Shown here: piece after piece, positions 41,757 to 49,645 of the stretch
Layout of the letters: the number at the start of each line of letters is the position of its first letter
Position numbering within the stretch: the stretch's first letter is position 1
Assembly: GCF_037026685.1 (NCBI RefSeq)
Contig: NZ_JBANET010000023.1
Span: 7,061-71,060 of the forward strand
Source: Orrella sp037026685
GTDB lineage: Bacteria > Pseudomonadota > Gammaproteobacteria > Burkholderiales > Burkholderiaceae_B
Direction of reading: 5' to 3'
Length of the DNA: 64,000 nt
Notes under the pieces: model-generated
What the model was told of the DNA's origin: nothing
Databases searched by the model: none
What the model saw: the letters and a program-made list of their open reading frames with translations, nothing else
Translations under genes and position numbers: made by a program

Positions 41757-44462
41757 ATGCGCACGGATACCCCCGTCACCATCGCCCGCGGCGACTACCG
41801 CCCCTATCCCTACGAGATCCCCCGGATCGAACTGGAGTTCGACCTGGACCCTGACAGCACCAAGGTGCTGGCGCGGCTGCAGGTCCGGCGCAAGAACCCG
41901 GACGACGCCGCGCCCCTGGTGCTGCAGGGCGAGGACCTGGAACTGGTCTCGGTCGCGGTGGACGGCCGCGCGCTGGCCCAGGGCGAGTACACGCTGTCCG
42001 GCGGCGAGCTGCGCATCGGCGGGCTGGCCGACAGCGCCCAGGTCGAGATCGCCAGCCTGTGCCATCCGGCCCGCAACGCCAGCCTGATGGGCCTGTACGT
42101 CTCCGGGGGCGCCTTCTTCACCCAATGCGAGGCCGAAGGCTTCCGGCGCATCGCCTGGTTTGCCGACCGCCCCGACGTGATGTCGCGCTACCGCGTGACG
42201 CTGCGCGCCCAGCGCAGCGCCTATCCCCTGCTGCTGTCCAACGGCAACCTGGTGGCCGAGCGCGAATTGCCGGGCGCACGCCACGAAGCCGTCTGGGAAG
42301 ACCCTCATCCCAAGCCCTGCTACCTGTTCGCCCTGGTGGCCGGCGATCTTCCCTGCCGCGAACGGCGGCTGCGCACGCGCTCGGGCCGCGAGGTGTTGCT
42401 GCAGGTCTACAGCGACCCGGGATCGGAGGACCAGACCGGCTGGGCGCTCGAATCGCTGGAGCGGGCCTTGCGCTGGGACGAGGAACGTTTCGGCCTGGAA
42501 CTGGACCTGGACCGCTTCATGGTGGTGGCCGCGCGCGACTTCAACATGGGCGCGATGGAAAACAAGGGGCTGAACATCTTCAACGCCGCCTACGTGCTGG
42601 CGGACCCGGACACGGCCACCGACGCCAACTACCTGGCCATCGAGGCGGTCATCGGCCACGAGTACTTCCATAACTGGACCGGCAACCGCGTCACCTGCCG
42701 CGACTGGTTCCAGCTCAGCCTCAAGGAAGGCCTGACGGTATTCCGCGACCAGGAGTTCACCGCCGACATGATGGCGCGCGGCCTGGATGCAAGGGCCGCG
42801 GCCAGCGCGCGGGCGGTCAAGCGCATCGACGACGTCGCCACGCTGCGCGCCGCGCAGTTTCCCGAGGACGCCGGCCCCATGGCGCATCCGATCCGGCCCG
42901 AGAGCTACCAGGAGATCGGCAACTTCTATACCGCCACGGTCTACGAGAAAGGCGCCGAGGTGATCCGCATGCAGCACACCCTGCTGGGCGAGGCGGGCTT
43001 TCGCGCGGGCATGGACGAGTATTTCCGCCGCCACGACGGCCAGGCCGTCACCTGCGACGACTTCGTCGACGCCATGGAATCGGTCTACCGGCGGCAGAAC
43101 CCGGGCCGCGACCTGTCGGTGTTCCGGCGCTGGTACGAACAGGCCGGCACGCCGCGCGTGCAGGTCCGCATCGCGCACGACGCCGCCGCGCGGCGCTGCA
43201 CGGTCACGCTGACCCAGCGCAATCCCGCCGTGGGCGTCGAAAAGCTGGATGCGGCCAAATCGGCCGCCAAGCCGCCGCTGCACATCCCCTTCGCCCTGGG
43301 CCTGCTCGACCCGCAGGGCCGCGAGATCCCGCTGACGCTGGGCGATGCCGCCCCGGCCGGCACGGTGCTGCTGGAGCTGACAGAAGCCACGGCCCAATGG
43401 ACCTTCCAGGACATCGCGCAAGCGCCCGTGCCCTCGCTGCTGCGCGACTTCTCGGCCCCGGTCATCGTCGAGTACGACTGGACCGACGAGCAGCTGGCCC
43501 TGCTGTTCGCGCACGACCCCAACCCTTTCGCCCGCTGGGAAGCCGGGCAGGAGCTGGCGGTGCGGCGCGTCCTGGACAACGCCGCCCGGCACCAGCGTGG
43601 CCAGGACATGGCGCTGGACGAGCTGTTCGTGCGGGCCTGGCAGGCCACCTTGCGCGATCCCGAGCTCGATGCCGCCTATCGCGCCCGCGCCCTGGCGCTG
43701 CCCTCGGAAAAATCCCTGGCCGAGCGCATGGACCAGATCGATCCGCCGGCGCTGGCCGCCGCCCGCGCCTTCGTGCGCGCCGAGCTGGGCCGGCGCCTGC
43801 AGGCGGACTGGCTGCGGGCCTACGAGGACAGCCGCACCGAGGGGCCCTATACGCCCGCTCCCGGCCCCAGCGGCCGGCGCGCCCTCAAGAACCTGGCCCT
43901 GGCCCACCTGCTGGCGGCGGACGCGCCGGCGCACCAGGCGCTGGCCGAAACGCAATACCGCCAGGCCGGCAACATGACCGACCGGCTGGGCGCGCTCGCG
44001 GCCCTGGCCAACGAAGGCCGCGGCGATGCCGTGCAAGCCCTGCTGCAAGCGTTCTACGAACGCTACCAGCACGATCCGCTGGTGGTGGACAAGTGGTTCG
44101 CCTTGCAGGCCACCGCGCGCAGCACCAGCCTGGAAACCGTGCAGGGCCTGATGGCCCATCCGGCCTTCACGCTGCGCAATCCCAACCGCGCGCGCTCGCT
44201 GATCTTCCAGTTCTGCCTGAACAACCCCGGCGGCTGGCACCGCGACGACGGCAAGGGCTATGCGTTCTGGGCAGAGCAGGTGCTTGCGCTGGACGCGCTC
44301 AACCCCGAGGTGGCCGCGCGCCTGGCGCGCGCGCTGGACAACTGGTCGCGCCACGTGGCGCGCCTGCGCACGCCGATGCAGCAGGCGCTGCAGCGGGTGC
44401 GCGCGCACGAAGGCTTGTCGCGCAACGTGCGCGAGATCGTCTCCAAGGCGCTGGACATCTGA
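41757..44462 (+). CDS. pepN: Aminopeptidase N (M1 family)
   Basis: 901 aa, close to E. coli PepN. It removes N-terminal residues in cytoplasmic peptide turnover. Exopeptidase motif MGAMENKGLNIFN and Zn site HEYFHNWTGNRVTCRDWFQL are at about residues 262-315, with the third ligand Glu 19 residues on in the LKEGLTVFRDQEF segment. The C-terminal half is the helical alanyl-aminopeptidase domain ending in NVREIVSKALDI. The start ATG at 41757 follows no strong ribosome site. The fbp gene begins 46 bp downstream. Confidence 0.97.
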   Translation: MRTDTPVTIARGDYRPYPYEIPRIELEFDLDPDSTKVLARLQVRRKNPDDAAPLVLQGEDLELVSVAVDGRALAQGEYTLSGGELRIGGLADSAQVEIASLCHPARNASLMGLYVSGGAFFTQCEAEGFRRIAWFADRPDVMSRYRVTLRAQRSAYPLLLSNGNLVAERELPGARHEAVWEDPHPKPCYLFALVAGDLPCRERRLRTRSGREVLLQVYSDPGSEDQTGWALESLERALRWDEERFGLELDLDRFMVVAARDFNMGAMENKGLNIFNAAYVLADPDTATDANYLAIEAVIGHEYFHNWTGNRVTCRDWFQLSLKEGLTVFRDQEFTADMMARGLDARAAASARAVKRIDDVATLRAAQFPEDAGPMAHPIRPESYQEIGNFYTATVYEKGAEVIRMQHTLLGEAGFRAGMDEYFRRHDGQAVTCDDFVDAMESVYRRQNPGRDLSVFRRWYEQAGTPRVQVRIAHDAAARRCTVTLTQRNPAVGVEKLDAAKSAAKPPLHIPFALGLLDPQGREIPLTLGDAAPAGTVLLELTEATAQWTFQDIAQAPVPSLLRDFSAPVIVEYDWTDEQLALLFAHDPNPFARWEAGQELAVRRVLDNAARHQRGQDMALDELFVRAWQATLRDPELDAAYRARALALPSEKSLAERMDQIDPPALAAARAFVRAELGRRLQADWLRAYEDSRTEGPYTPAPGPSGRRALKNLALAHLLAADAPAHQALAETQYRQAGNMTDRLGALAALANEGRGDAVQALLQAFYERYQHDPLVVDKWFALQATARSTSLETVQGLMAHPAFTLRNPNRARSLIFQFCLNNPGGWHRDDGKGYAFWAEQVLALDALNPEVAARLARALDNWSRHVARLRTPMQQALQRVRAHEGLSRNVREIVSKALDI

Positions 44463-44508
44463 ACGGCGCCCTCCCCTGTTTAGCCAACGCGATAATCCGA
44501 CGACAACG

Positions 44509-45522
44509 ATGAAACGCAAAACCCTTACGCAATACCTGGTCGAGCAGCAACGCCTGGCCAAGGCGGTCGACCCCGAAGTGCGCCTGCTGATCGAGGTGGT
44601 GGCGCGCGCCTGCAAATCCATCGGCCACGCCGTGGGCAAGGGCGCGCTGGGCGGGGTGCTGGGCAGCCTGCAAAGCGAGAACGTCCAGGGCGAGGTGCAG
44701 AAGAAGCTGGACGTGCTCTCGAACGAGATCCTGCTCGAAGCCAACGAATGGGGCGGCCACCTGGCCGCCATGGCCTCCGAGGAGATGGAGACCATCCACG
44801 CCATCCCCAACCGCTATCCCAAGGGCGAGCACCTGCTGCTGTTCGATCCGCTGGACGGTTCGTCCAACATCGACGTGAACGTGTCGATCGGCACCATCTT
44901 CTCGGTGCTGCGCGCGCCGCAGCACGTGGCCGGCGCCGCGGTCGGCGAGGCCGATTTCCTGCAGCCGGGGCGCCAGCAGGTAGCGGCCGGCTATGCCGTC
45001 TATGGCCCGCAGACCATGCTGGTGCTGACGGTGGGCAACGGCGTGGTGGGCTTTACGCTGGACCGCGAAATGGGCTCGTGGGTCCTGACGCACGAGGACA
45101 TCCAGATCCCCGCCGACACGCGCGAGTTCGCCATCAACATGTCGAACATGCGGCATTGGGCGCCGCCGGTGCGCCGCTACATCGACGAGTGCCTGGCCGG
45201 CACGACCGGCCCGCGCGGCAAGGATTTCAACATGCGCTGGATCGCCTCGATGGTGGCCGACGTGCACCGCATCCTGACCCGCGGCGGCATTTTTATGTAC
45301 CCCTGGGATGCGCGCGAACCGGGCAAGCCCGGCAAGCTGCGCCTCATGTACGAAGCCAATCCCATGAGCTTCATCGTCGAGCAGGCCGGCGGCGCGGCCT
45401 ACGACGGCTGCCGCCCCATCCTGGACATCCAGCCCGAGAAGCTGCACCAGCGCGTGGGCGTGGTACTGGGTTCGCGCAACGAGGTCGAGCGCGTGGTGCA
45501 GTATCACCGCGAGGCGCAATAG
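44509..45522 (+). CDS. fbp: Fructose-1,6-bisphosphatase class I
   Basis: 337 aa, normal length. It removes the 1-phosphate in gluconeogenesis. The metal and substrate loop HLLLFDPLDGSSNIDVNVSIGT is at about residues 105-128. Later come the active-site segments NMSNMRHWAPPVRRYIDEC, TRGGIFMYPWD and LRLMYEANPMSFIVEQAGG. It lies 46 bp after pepN in the same direction and ends at a bidirectional terminator. Confidence 0.97.
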   Translation: MKRKTLTQYLVEQQRLAKAVDPEVRLLIEVVARACKSIGHAVGKGALGGVLGSLQSENVQGEVQKKLDVLSNEILLEANEWGGHLAAMASEEMETIHAIPNRYPKGEHLLLFDPLDGSSNIDVNVSIGTIFSVLRAPQHVAGAAVGEADFLQPGRQQVAAGYAVYGPQTMLVLTVGNGVVGFTLDREMGSWVLTHEDIQIPADTREFAINMSNMRHWAPPVRRYIDECLAGTTGPRGKDFNMRWIASMVADVHRILTRGGIFMYPWDAREPGKPGKLRLMYEANPMSFIVEQAGGAAYDGCRPILDIQPEKLHQRVGVVLGSRNEVERVVQYHREAQ

Positions 45523-45545
45523 GGGCTGCTTGCCCGTCCGCCGAA

Positions 45546-45578
45546 AAACGAACGGGCCCGGCTTGCGCAGGGCCCGTT
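45546..45578. terminator. Bidirectional terminator between fbp and a small lipoprotein gene
   Basis: AACGGGCCC (45551-45559) and GGGCCCGTT (45570-45578) form a 9-bp perfect stem. On the minus strand a T5 run follows (plus-strand A-run at 45544-45548); on the plus strand only a short T3. Confidence 0.65.
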
Positions 45579-45623
45579 TGCCGCGGCGCCGGGGCGGCGC
45601 CGGCCGCATCGCGCTGCCGGATG

Positions 45624-45851
45624 TCAGTCCAGGGTTTCGACGCGGTCGACCCTGTCCTTGTTGACCTGCACTTGGCGGCCGTTTTCCTCGTAGCGGTAGG
45701 TGCCGGTGGAGCGATCGAAGTCCGGCTCGTCCGACGTGACCGTGCGCGATCCGTCGGTCTTGGTAATGACCGAGGGCGAGGAGCAGCCTGCCACCAGGCC
45801 TGCGCCGGCGAGCACGAACGTCAAGGTCAGCGTCTTCATCTTCAGCGTCAT
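45624..45851 (-). CDS. YgdI/YgdR-family small lipoprotein
   Basis: 75 aa. Lipoprotein signal with lipobox LVAGC, mature Cys at about residue 23. The rest is a short SH3-like beta domain (PSVITKTDGSRTVTSDEPDFD, TYRYEENGRQVQVNKDRV) of the YgdI/YgdR (DUF903) family, whose role in the envelope is unknown. ATG 45851 has GGAGAAAG about 4 nt upstream; an in-frame ATG at 45839 also exists. Confidence 0.85.
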   Translation of the reverse strand: MTLKMKTLTLTFVLAGAGLVAGCSSPSVITKTDGSRTVTSDEPDFDRSTGTYRYEENGRQVQVNKDRVDRVETLD

Positions 45852-46066
45852 CAGCTTTCTCCGTAGTGGATGGCGACCCCATTATTGGCCGGCGGGCCGC
45901 CAGCCGGGGTTACGGATGCGCTGAAAGGCTTAGCGACTGTAAATGGCCGCCGTCCCCTTCCTGGGGCGGCGGCCCGGCATGGCACATGCCGCAATATCCC
46001 GATACGGGCGCCGCCCGCCGGTCGTTGGCGGCGCGCCACGCCCGGCCGGCCCGGGCCGGGCCGCGT

Positions 46067-47053
46067 TCAGTCCAGTGTCAGCACGGTCGCGCCGGTGGTC
46101 TTGCGGCTGCTGAGCGCGGCCTGCGCCTGGGCCGCCTCGGCCAGCGGATAACGCTGGTCGATGCGTACCTTGATCTTCTTTTTCTGGACCAGGCCGAACA
46201 GCTCGTCGGCGGCCGCCTGCAGCTTCTCCAAGGTGGCCACGTGCGTGCCCAGGGTGGGCCGGGTCACGTACAACGAGCCCTTCTGCGCCAGGATGCCCAG
46301 GTTCACGCCCGCGACCGGACCCGAGGCGTTGCCGAAGCTGACCAGCAAGCCGCGCGGCTCCAGACTGTCCAGGGAGGCTTCCCAGGTGTCCTTGCCCACG
46401 CCGTCGTACACCACCGGCACCTTGCGCCCGCCGGTCAGCTCCTTGACCCGCTCGGCCACGTTCTCGCGCGAGTAGTCGATGGTTTCCCAGGCGCCGTGCT
46501 CGCGCGCCAGGGCCGCCTTCTCGGGGCTGGAAACCGTGCCGATCAGCTTGACGCCCAGCGCGCGCGCCCATTGGCAGGCGATCAGCCCGACCCCGCCGGC
46601 CGCGGCGTGGAACAGGATGGTCTCGCCGCCTTGCAGGCGGTAGGTCTGGCGAAACAGGTACTGCACCGTCAGGCCCTTGAGCATGAGCGCCGCGGCGTCC
46701 TCGAAATCGATGCCCTTGGGCAGGCGCACCACCTGGTGCGCCGGCACGTTGCGGGCCTGGGCATAGGCGCCCAGCGGGCTTTGGCCATAGGCCACGCGAT
46801 CGCCCACCTTCAGGTGGCCGACCTGGGCGCCGACCGCCTCGACCACGCCGGCAGCCTCGAAGCCCAGGCCGTGCGGCAGCGGATGCTCGTACAGGCCGGT
46901 GCGGAAATACAGGTCGATGTAGTTCAGGCCCACCGCGCGCTGGCGGATGGTGACCTCGTTCTCGGCCGGCGGGGGCAGCGGCACGTCCACCAGCTCCAGC
47001 ACTTCCGGGCCGCCATGCCGCTGGATGCGGATGGCCTTCACTGTTTCTGCCAT
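46067..47053 (-). CDS. NADPH:quinone oxidoreductase (QOR, zinc-less MDR family)
   Basis: 328 aa. MDR fold without the structural zinc lobe: VGLNYIDLYFRTGLYEHPLP near the N-terminus and the NADPH Rossmann motif FHAAAGGVGLIACQWARALG at about residue 150. GTVSSPEKAALAREHG and DGVGKDTWEASLDSL are also typical QOR segments. It reduces quinones by one or two electrons with NADPH. ATG 47053 has AAGGAGA 6 nt before it. The EamA transporter gene ends 51 bp upstream on the same strand. Confidence 0.93.
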   Translation of the reverse strand: MAETVKAIRIQRHGGPEVLELVDVPLPPPAENEVTIRQRAVGLNYIDLYFRTGLYEHPLPHGLGFEAAGVVEAVGAQVGHLKVGDRVAYGQSPLGAYAQARNVPAHQVVRLPKGIDFEDAAALMLKGLTVQYLFRQTYRLQGGETILFHAAAGGVGLIACQWARALGVKLIGTVSSPEKAALAREHGAWETIDYSRENVAERVKELTGGRKVPVVYDGVGKDTWEASLDSLEPRGLLVSFGNASGPVAGVNLGILAQKGSLYVTRPTLGTHVATLEKLQAAADELFGLVQKKKIKVRIDQRYPLAEAAQAQAALSSRKTTGATVLTLD

Positions 47054-47104
47054 GGATGTCTCCTTGATCGGCTCCCGCGCGAAGGTGGCGGGCAAACCGG
47101 CAAT

Positions 47105-48085
47105 TTACCGCTTTCGGCGCACACTCAATGTAAATTTTCCCCCACGCTGCGCCTTCGGCTTGCTGCCCCCCGAGGGGGCCGCTTTTTCATCTTGGGGCGG
47201 CCCGGCGATGAAAAAAACCCCAACAGTAACAAGCGCGGTGCCGGCCAGCTGCCAGGCGGTGATGGGTTCGCCCAGCATCCAGGCGGCCAGGAACAGCACC
47301 GAGACCGGCCCGATCATGCCGACCTGGGAGACCACCGGCGCGCCCACGCGGGCCACGGCCCACATGATCATGAAGACCGGCAGCACGGTATTGACCACCG
47401 CGTGCACCATGGACCAGCCGTACACGCCCCAGGGCTGGACGATCTGCGAGGTGCCGTGGACCACGAAGAACTGGACCAGGCAGGCGAAGCACGAGACCGT
47501 CATGGCATAGGCCACCAGCCGCGTCGAGCCCACCTTGGCGACCAGTTCGCCCGAACCGATCAGGTACAAGGCATAGGTCAGCGCCGAGGCCAGCACGAAC
47601 AGCGAGCCGCGCACCACGTGCTCGCCGCCGAAGGAGACATCCTGGGCGAAAACCATGATCACGCCCGCGTACGAGAGCGCCAGCGCGAGCCACTGCGCCG
47701 GCGCGATGGGCCGCTTGAGCCAGGCCGCCGTGATGAGCAGCACGAAGGTGGGCGACAGGAACAGGATCAGCCGCTCCAGCCCGGCCGAGGTGTACTGCAG
47801 CCCGATGAAATCCAGAAAGCTCGACAGGTAGTAGCCCAGCAGCCCCAGCCCGGTCAGCAGCGCCGCATCGCGCCGGCTCAGCCGCGGCTGCTGCCCGCGG
47901 CGCGCGCGCCGGGCCTCGTACCAGCCGATGGCCAGGAAGAAGGGCAGCGAGAACAGCATGCGCAAGGCGATGACCGTGACCGCGTCCACGTCGTAGCGAT
48001 AGGTCAGCTTGACCACGATGGCCTTGCCGGCAAAGAGAATCGCGCCGGCGGCGGCCAGGATGATGCCGGTGGTCCTGGCGTTCAC
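47105..48085 (-). CDS. EamA/DMT-family transporter with a repeat-encoded C-terminal tail
   Basis: 326 aa, with ten transmembrane helices in two EamA halves (GIILAAAGAILFAGKAIVVK at the start, SQVGMIGPVSVLFLAAWMLGEPITAWQLAG near the end). It should export a small metabolite. GTG start at 48085; a second EamA gene diverges from it. The last 30 residues (PPQDEKAAPSGGSKPKAQ and on) are encoded by a GC-rich repeat of the kind found between genes, so the tail was probably added by insertion of the repeat. Confidence 0.88.
   Translation of the reverse strand: MNARTTGIILAAAGAILFAGKAIVVKLTYRYDVDAVTVIALRMLFSLPFFLAIGWYEARRARRGQQPRLSRRDAALLTGLGLLGYYLSSFLDFIGLQYTSAGLERLILFLSPTFVLLITAAWLKRPIAPAQWLALALSYAGVIMVFAQDVSFGGEHVVRGSLFVLASALTYALYLIGSGELVAKVGSTRLVAYAMTVSCFACLVQFFVVHGTSQIVQPWGVYGWSMVHAVVNTVLPVFMIMWAVARVGAPVVSQVGMIGPVSVLFLAAWMLGEPITAWQLAGTALVTVGVFFIAGPPQDEKAAPSGGSKPKAQRGGKFTLSVRRKR
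47139..47209. repeat. GC-rich repeat copy C, inside the 3' end of the EamA gene
   Basis: About 70 bp with CCCCCACGCTGCG, CTGCCCCCCGAGGGGG and GGGGCGGCCCGGCG. It shares the block order (C5-G6 palindrome, GCGCAGCG, G5) of copies A and B, but with more divergence. It overlaps the coding end of the EamA gene. Confidence 0.6.
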
Positions 48086-48185
48086 CGGGGGACTCTCGGG
48101 GTGCGGGATCGATTCATGCGATGATTTTAGGTTGGCCGCCTTCGCGGGCGGCGCCTGCCGAGACGCAACGCGTCATGGGACCAGC

Positions 48186-49040
48186 ATGAACCGCCGCTAC
48201 GCCCTGCTCCAACTGCACATCGCCGCCGTCCTGTTCGGCCTGACGGGCGTTTTCGGGGAGCTCATCCAGGCCGACGCGGCGGTCATCACCTTCGGCCGGG
48301 CACTGTTCGCCGTGGCGGCGCTGCTGGCGCTGGCCCGCTGGCAGGGCCGCAGGCTGCGCCAGCGGCTGGATCCTTCCCGCCTGGGGCGGCTCGCAGCCAG
48401 CGGCTTGCTGCTGGCGCTGCATTGGGTCACCTTCTTCGTCGCCGTCAAGGTGGGCGGCATCGCCGTCGCCACGCTGGGCTTTGCCAGCTTTCCGGCCTTC
48501 ACCACCCTGCTCGAAGGGCTGTTCTACCGCGAACGCATCCGCGCCCTCGAATGGGGCGTGCTGGCGCTGGTCTCCATCGGCCTGGTGCTGGTGGTGCCCA
48601 GCTACGACTGGGCCGACGCCGGCGCGCGCGGGCTGGCCTGGGGCCTGGCCTCGGGCCTGGCCTTTTCGCTGCTGGCCGTGCTGAACCGGCACAGCGCGGC
48701 CGGCATGGATGCGGTGCAGGTGGCCTGGTGGCAAAACCTGTTCGTGTGCGCGGCGCTGGCCGGCTTCGCCCTGCCCCAGCTGCCCGCCGTGGCCCCGCGC
48801 GACTGGTTCTGGCTGGCCATGCTGGGCGTGTTCTGCACCGGCCTGTCGCACTTTCTGTTCGTCTCGGGCCTGCGCTGGGTCAAGGCGCGCGATGCCGGCG
48901 TGATCATCGCCCTGGAGCCGGTGTACGCCATCGCGGTGGCCTGGGCGCTGTTCGCGCAGGTGCCCTCGCCGCGGATGATCGCCGGCGGGCTGCTGATCGT
49001 GCTCGCCATCGGCCTGGCCAGCCGGGCCAAGGCCGCTTGA
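48186..49040 (+). CDS. EamA/DMT-family transporter
   Basis: 284 aa, ten helices in two halves. The first half has the VLFGLTGVFGELIQADAAVITFGRAL pattern and LHWVTFFVAVKVGGIAVATL; the second has LSHFLFVSGLRWVKARDAGVIIALEPVYAIAVAW, typical of RhaT/EamA exporters. Substrate unknown. It diverges from the other EamA gene across 100 bp. The MarR promoter -35 box lies at its stop. Confidence 0.92.
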   Translation: MNRRYALLQLHIAAVLFGLTGVFGELIQADAAVITFGRALFAVAALLALARWQGRRLRQRLDPSRLGRLAASGLLLALHWVTFFVAVKVGGIAVATLGFASFPAFTTLLEGLFYRERIRALEWGVLALVSIGLVLVVPSYDWADAGARGLAWGLASGLAFSLLAVLNRHSAAGMDAVQVAWWQNLFVCAALAGFALPQLPAVAPRDWFWLAMLGVFCTGLSHFLFVSGLRWVKARDAGVIIALEPVYAIAVAWALFAQVPSPRMIAGGLLIVLAIGLASRAKAA

Positions 49041-49065
49041 CAATTACTGCCTAGGCAATTAAATT
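49037..49065 (+). promoter_or_regulatory. MarR gene promoter with an embedded palindromic operator
   Basis: TTGACA (49037-49042), 17-bp spacer, TAAATT (49060-49065). The spacer holds ACTGCCTAGGCA (49046-49057) with core TGCCTAGGCA. The predicted start site is at 49072-49073, the A of the MarR ATG, so the mRNA would be leaderless. A protein bound to the spacer would block the polymerase. Confidence 0.6.
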
Positions 49066-49072
49066 GCCCTCC

Positions 49073-49549
49073 ATGTCCCGCCCAGCCCCTTCATCGCCGC
49101 CGTTCAAGACGGACCAGCACTGCCTGTCCGAGGAAAGCATCGGCCTGCTGGTCAAGCAGGTCTACCAGTCGATCACGCGCATGGTCGACCGCGAAATGGC
49201 GCCGCTGGACCTGACCGCCATGCAGTGGCGCCCGCTGCTGCTGATCGCCAAGCGCCAGGCCGAAACCCCGGCCGAACTGGCCCGCCTGGCTGGCGTGGAT
49301 ACCGGCGCCATCACCCGCACGCTGGACCGCCTGGAAAGCAAGGGCCTGCTCAGGCGGGTGCGCTGCCAGGAGGACCGGCGCGTGGTCAGGCTGGAAATCA
49401 CCGAAGCCGGGCTGGCCACCTGTGCGCAGATCCCGCCGGTGCTCGCGCGCGCGCTGGACCCGCACCTGCGCGGCTTTACCGTGCAAGAGGCCGAAACCCT
49501 GTCGGGCCTGCTGCGGCGCATGATCGCCAACGGCAGCTGTCCGGGCTGA
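49073..49549 (+). CDS. MarR-family transcriptional regulator
   Basis: 158 aa. The winged-helix core is clear: AMQWRPLLLIAKRQ, ETPAELARLAGVDTGAITRTLDRLESKGLLRRVRCQEDRRVVRLEITEAG. Such regulators repress multidrug efflux genes and release DNA on binding phenolic or drug-like ligands. ATG 49073 has no Shine-Dalgarno and sits 7 nt from the -10 box, so it is probably leaderless. It heads the efflux genes, and the same operator sequence occurs in front of both. Confidence 0.93.
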   Translation: MSRPAPSSPPFKTDQHCLSEESIGLLVKQVYQSITRMVDREMAPLDLTAMQWRPLLLIAKRQAETPAELARLAGVDTGAITRTLDRLESKGLLRRVRCQEDRRVVRLEITEAGLATCAQIPPVLARALDPHLRGFTVQEAETLSGLLRRMIANGSCPG

Positions 49550-49596
49550 AGGGCCAGGTCCGCCGATTTCCTCGGCCTATTTTTTTCGCCATTTAA

Positions 49597-49608
49597 CTGA
49601 CTAGTCAG
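49597..49608. promoter_or_regulatory. Second MarR-type operator, upstream of the efflux operon
   Basis: CTGACTAGTCAG is a perfect 12-bp palindrome, 38 bp before the efflux outer-membrane gene. With one flanking base it reads ACTGACTAGTCA, which matches the palindrome in the MarR promoter (ACTGCCTAGGCA) in all but two symmetric positions. Confidence 0.6.
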
Positions 49609-49645
49609 ATACAGACCGATCAATGATTTTAAGCCAATTGTCAGC

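Noticed and set aside
41691..44810. A minus-strand open frame of 1039 codons
   Set aside because: Antisense to pepN and the start of fbp, both clearly real by active-site motifs.
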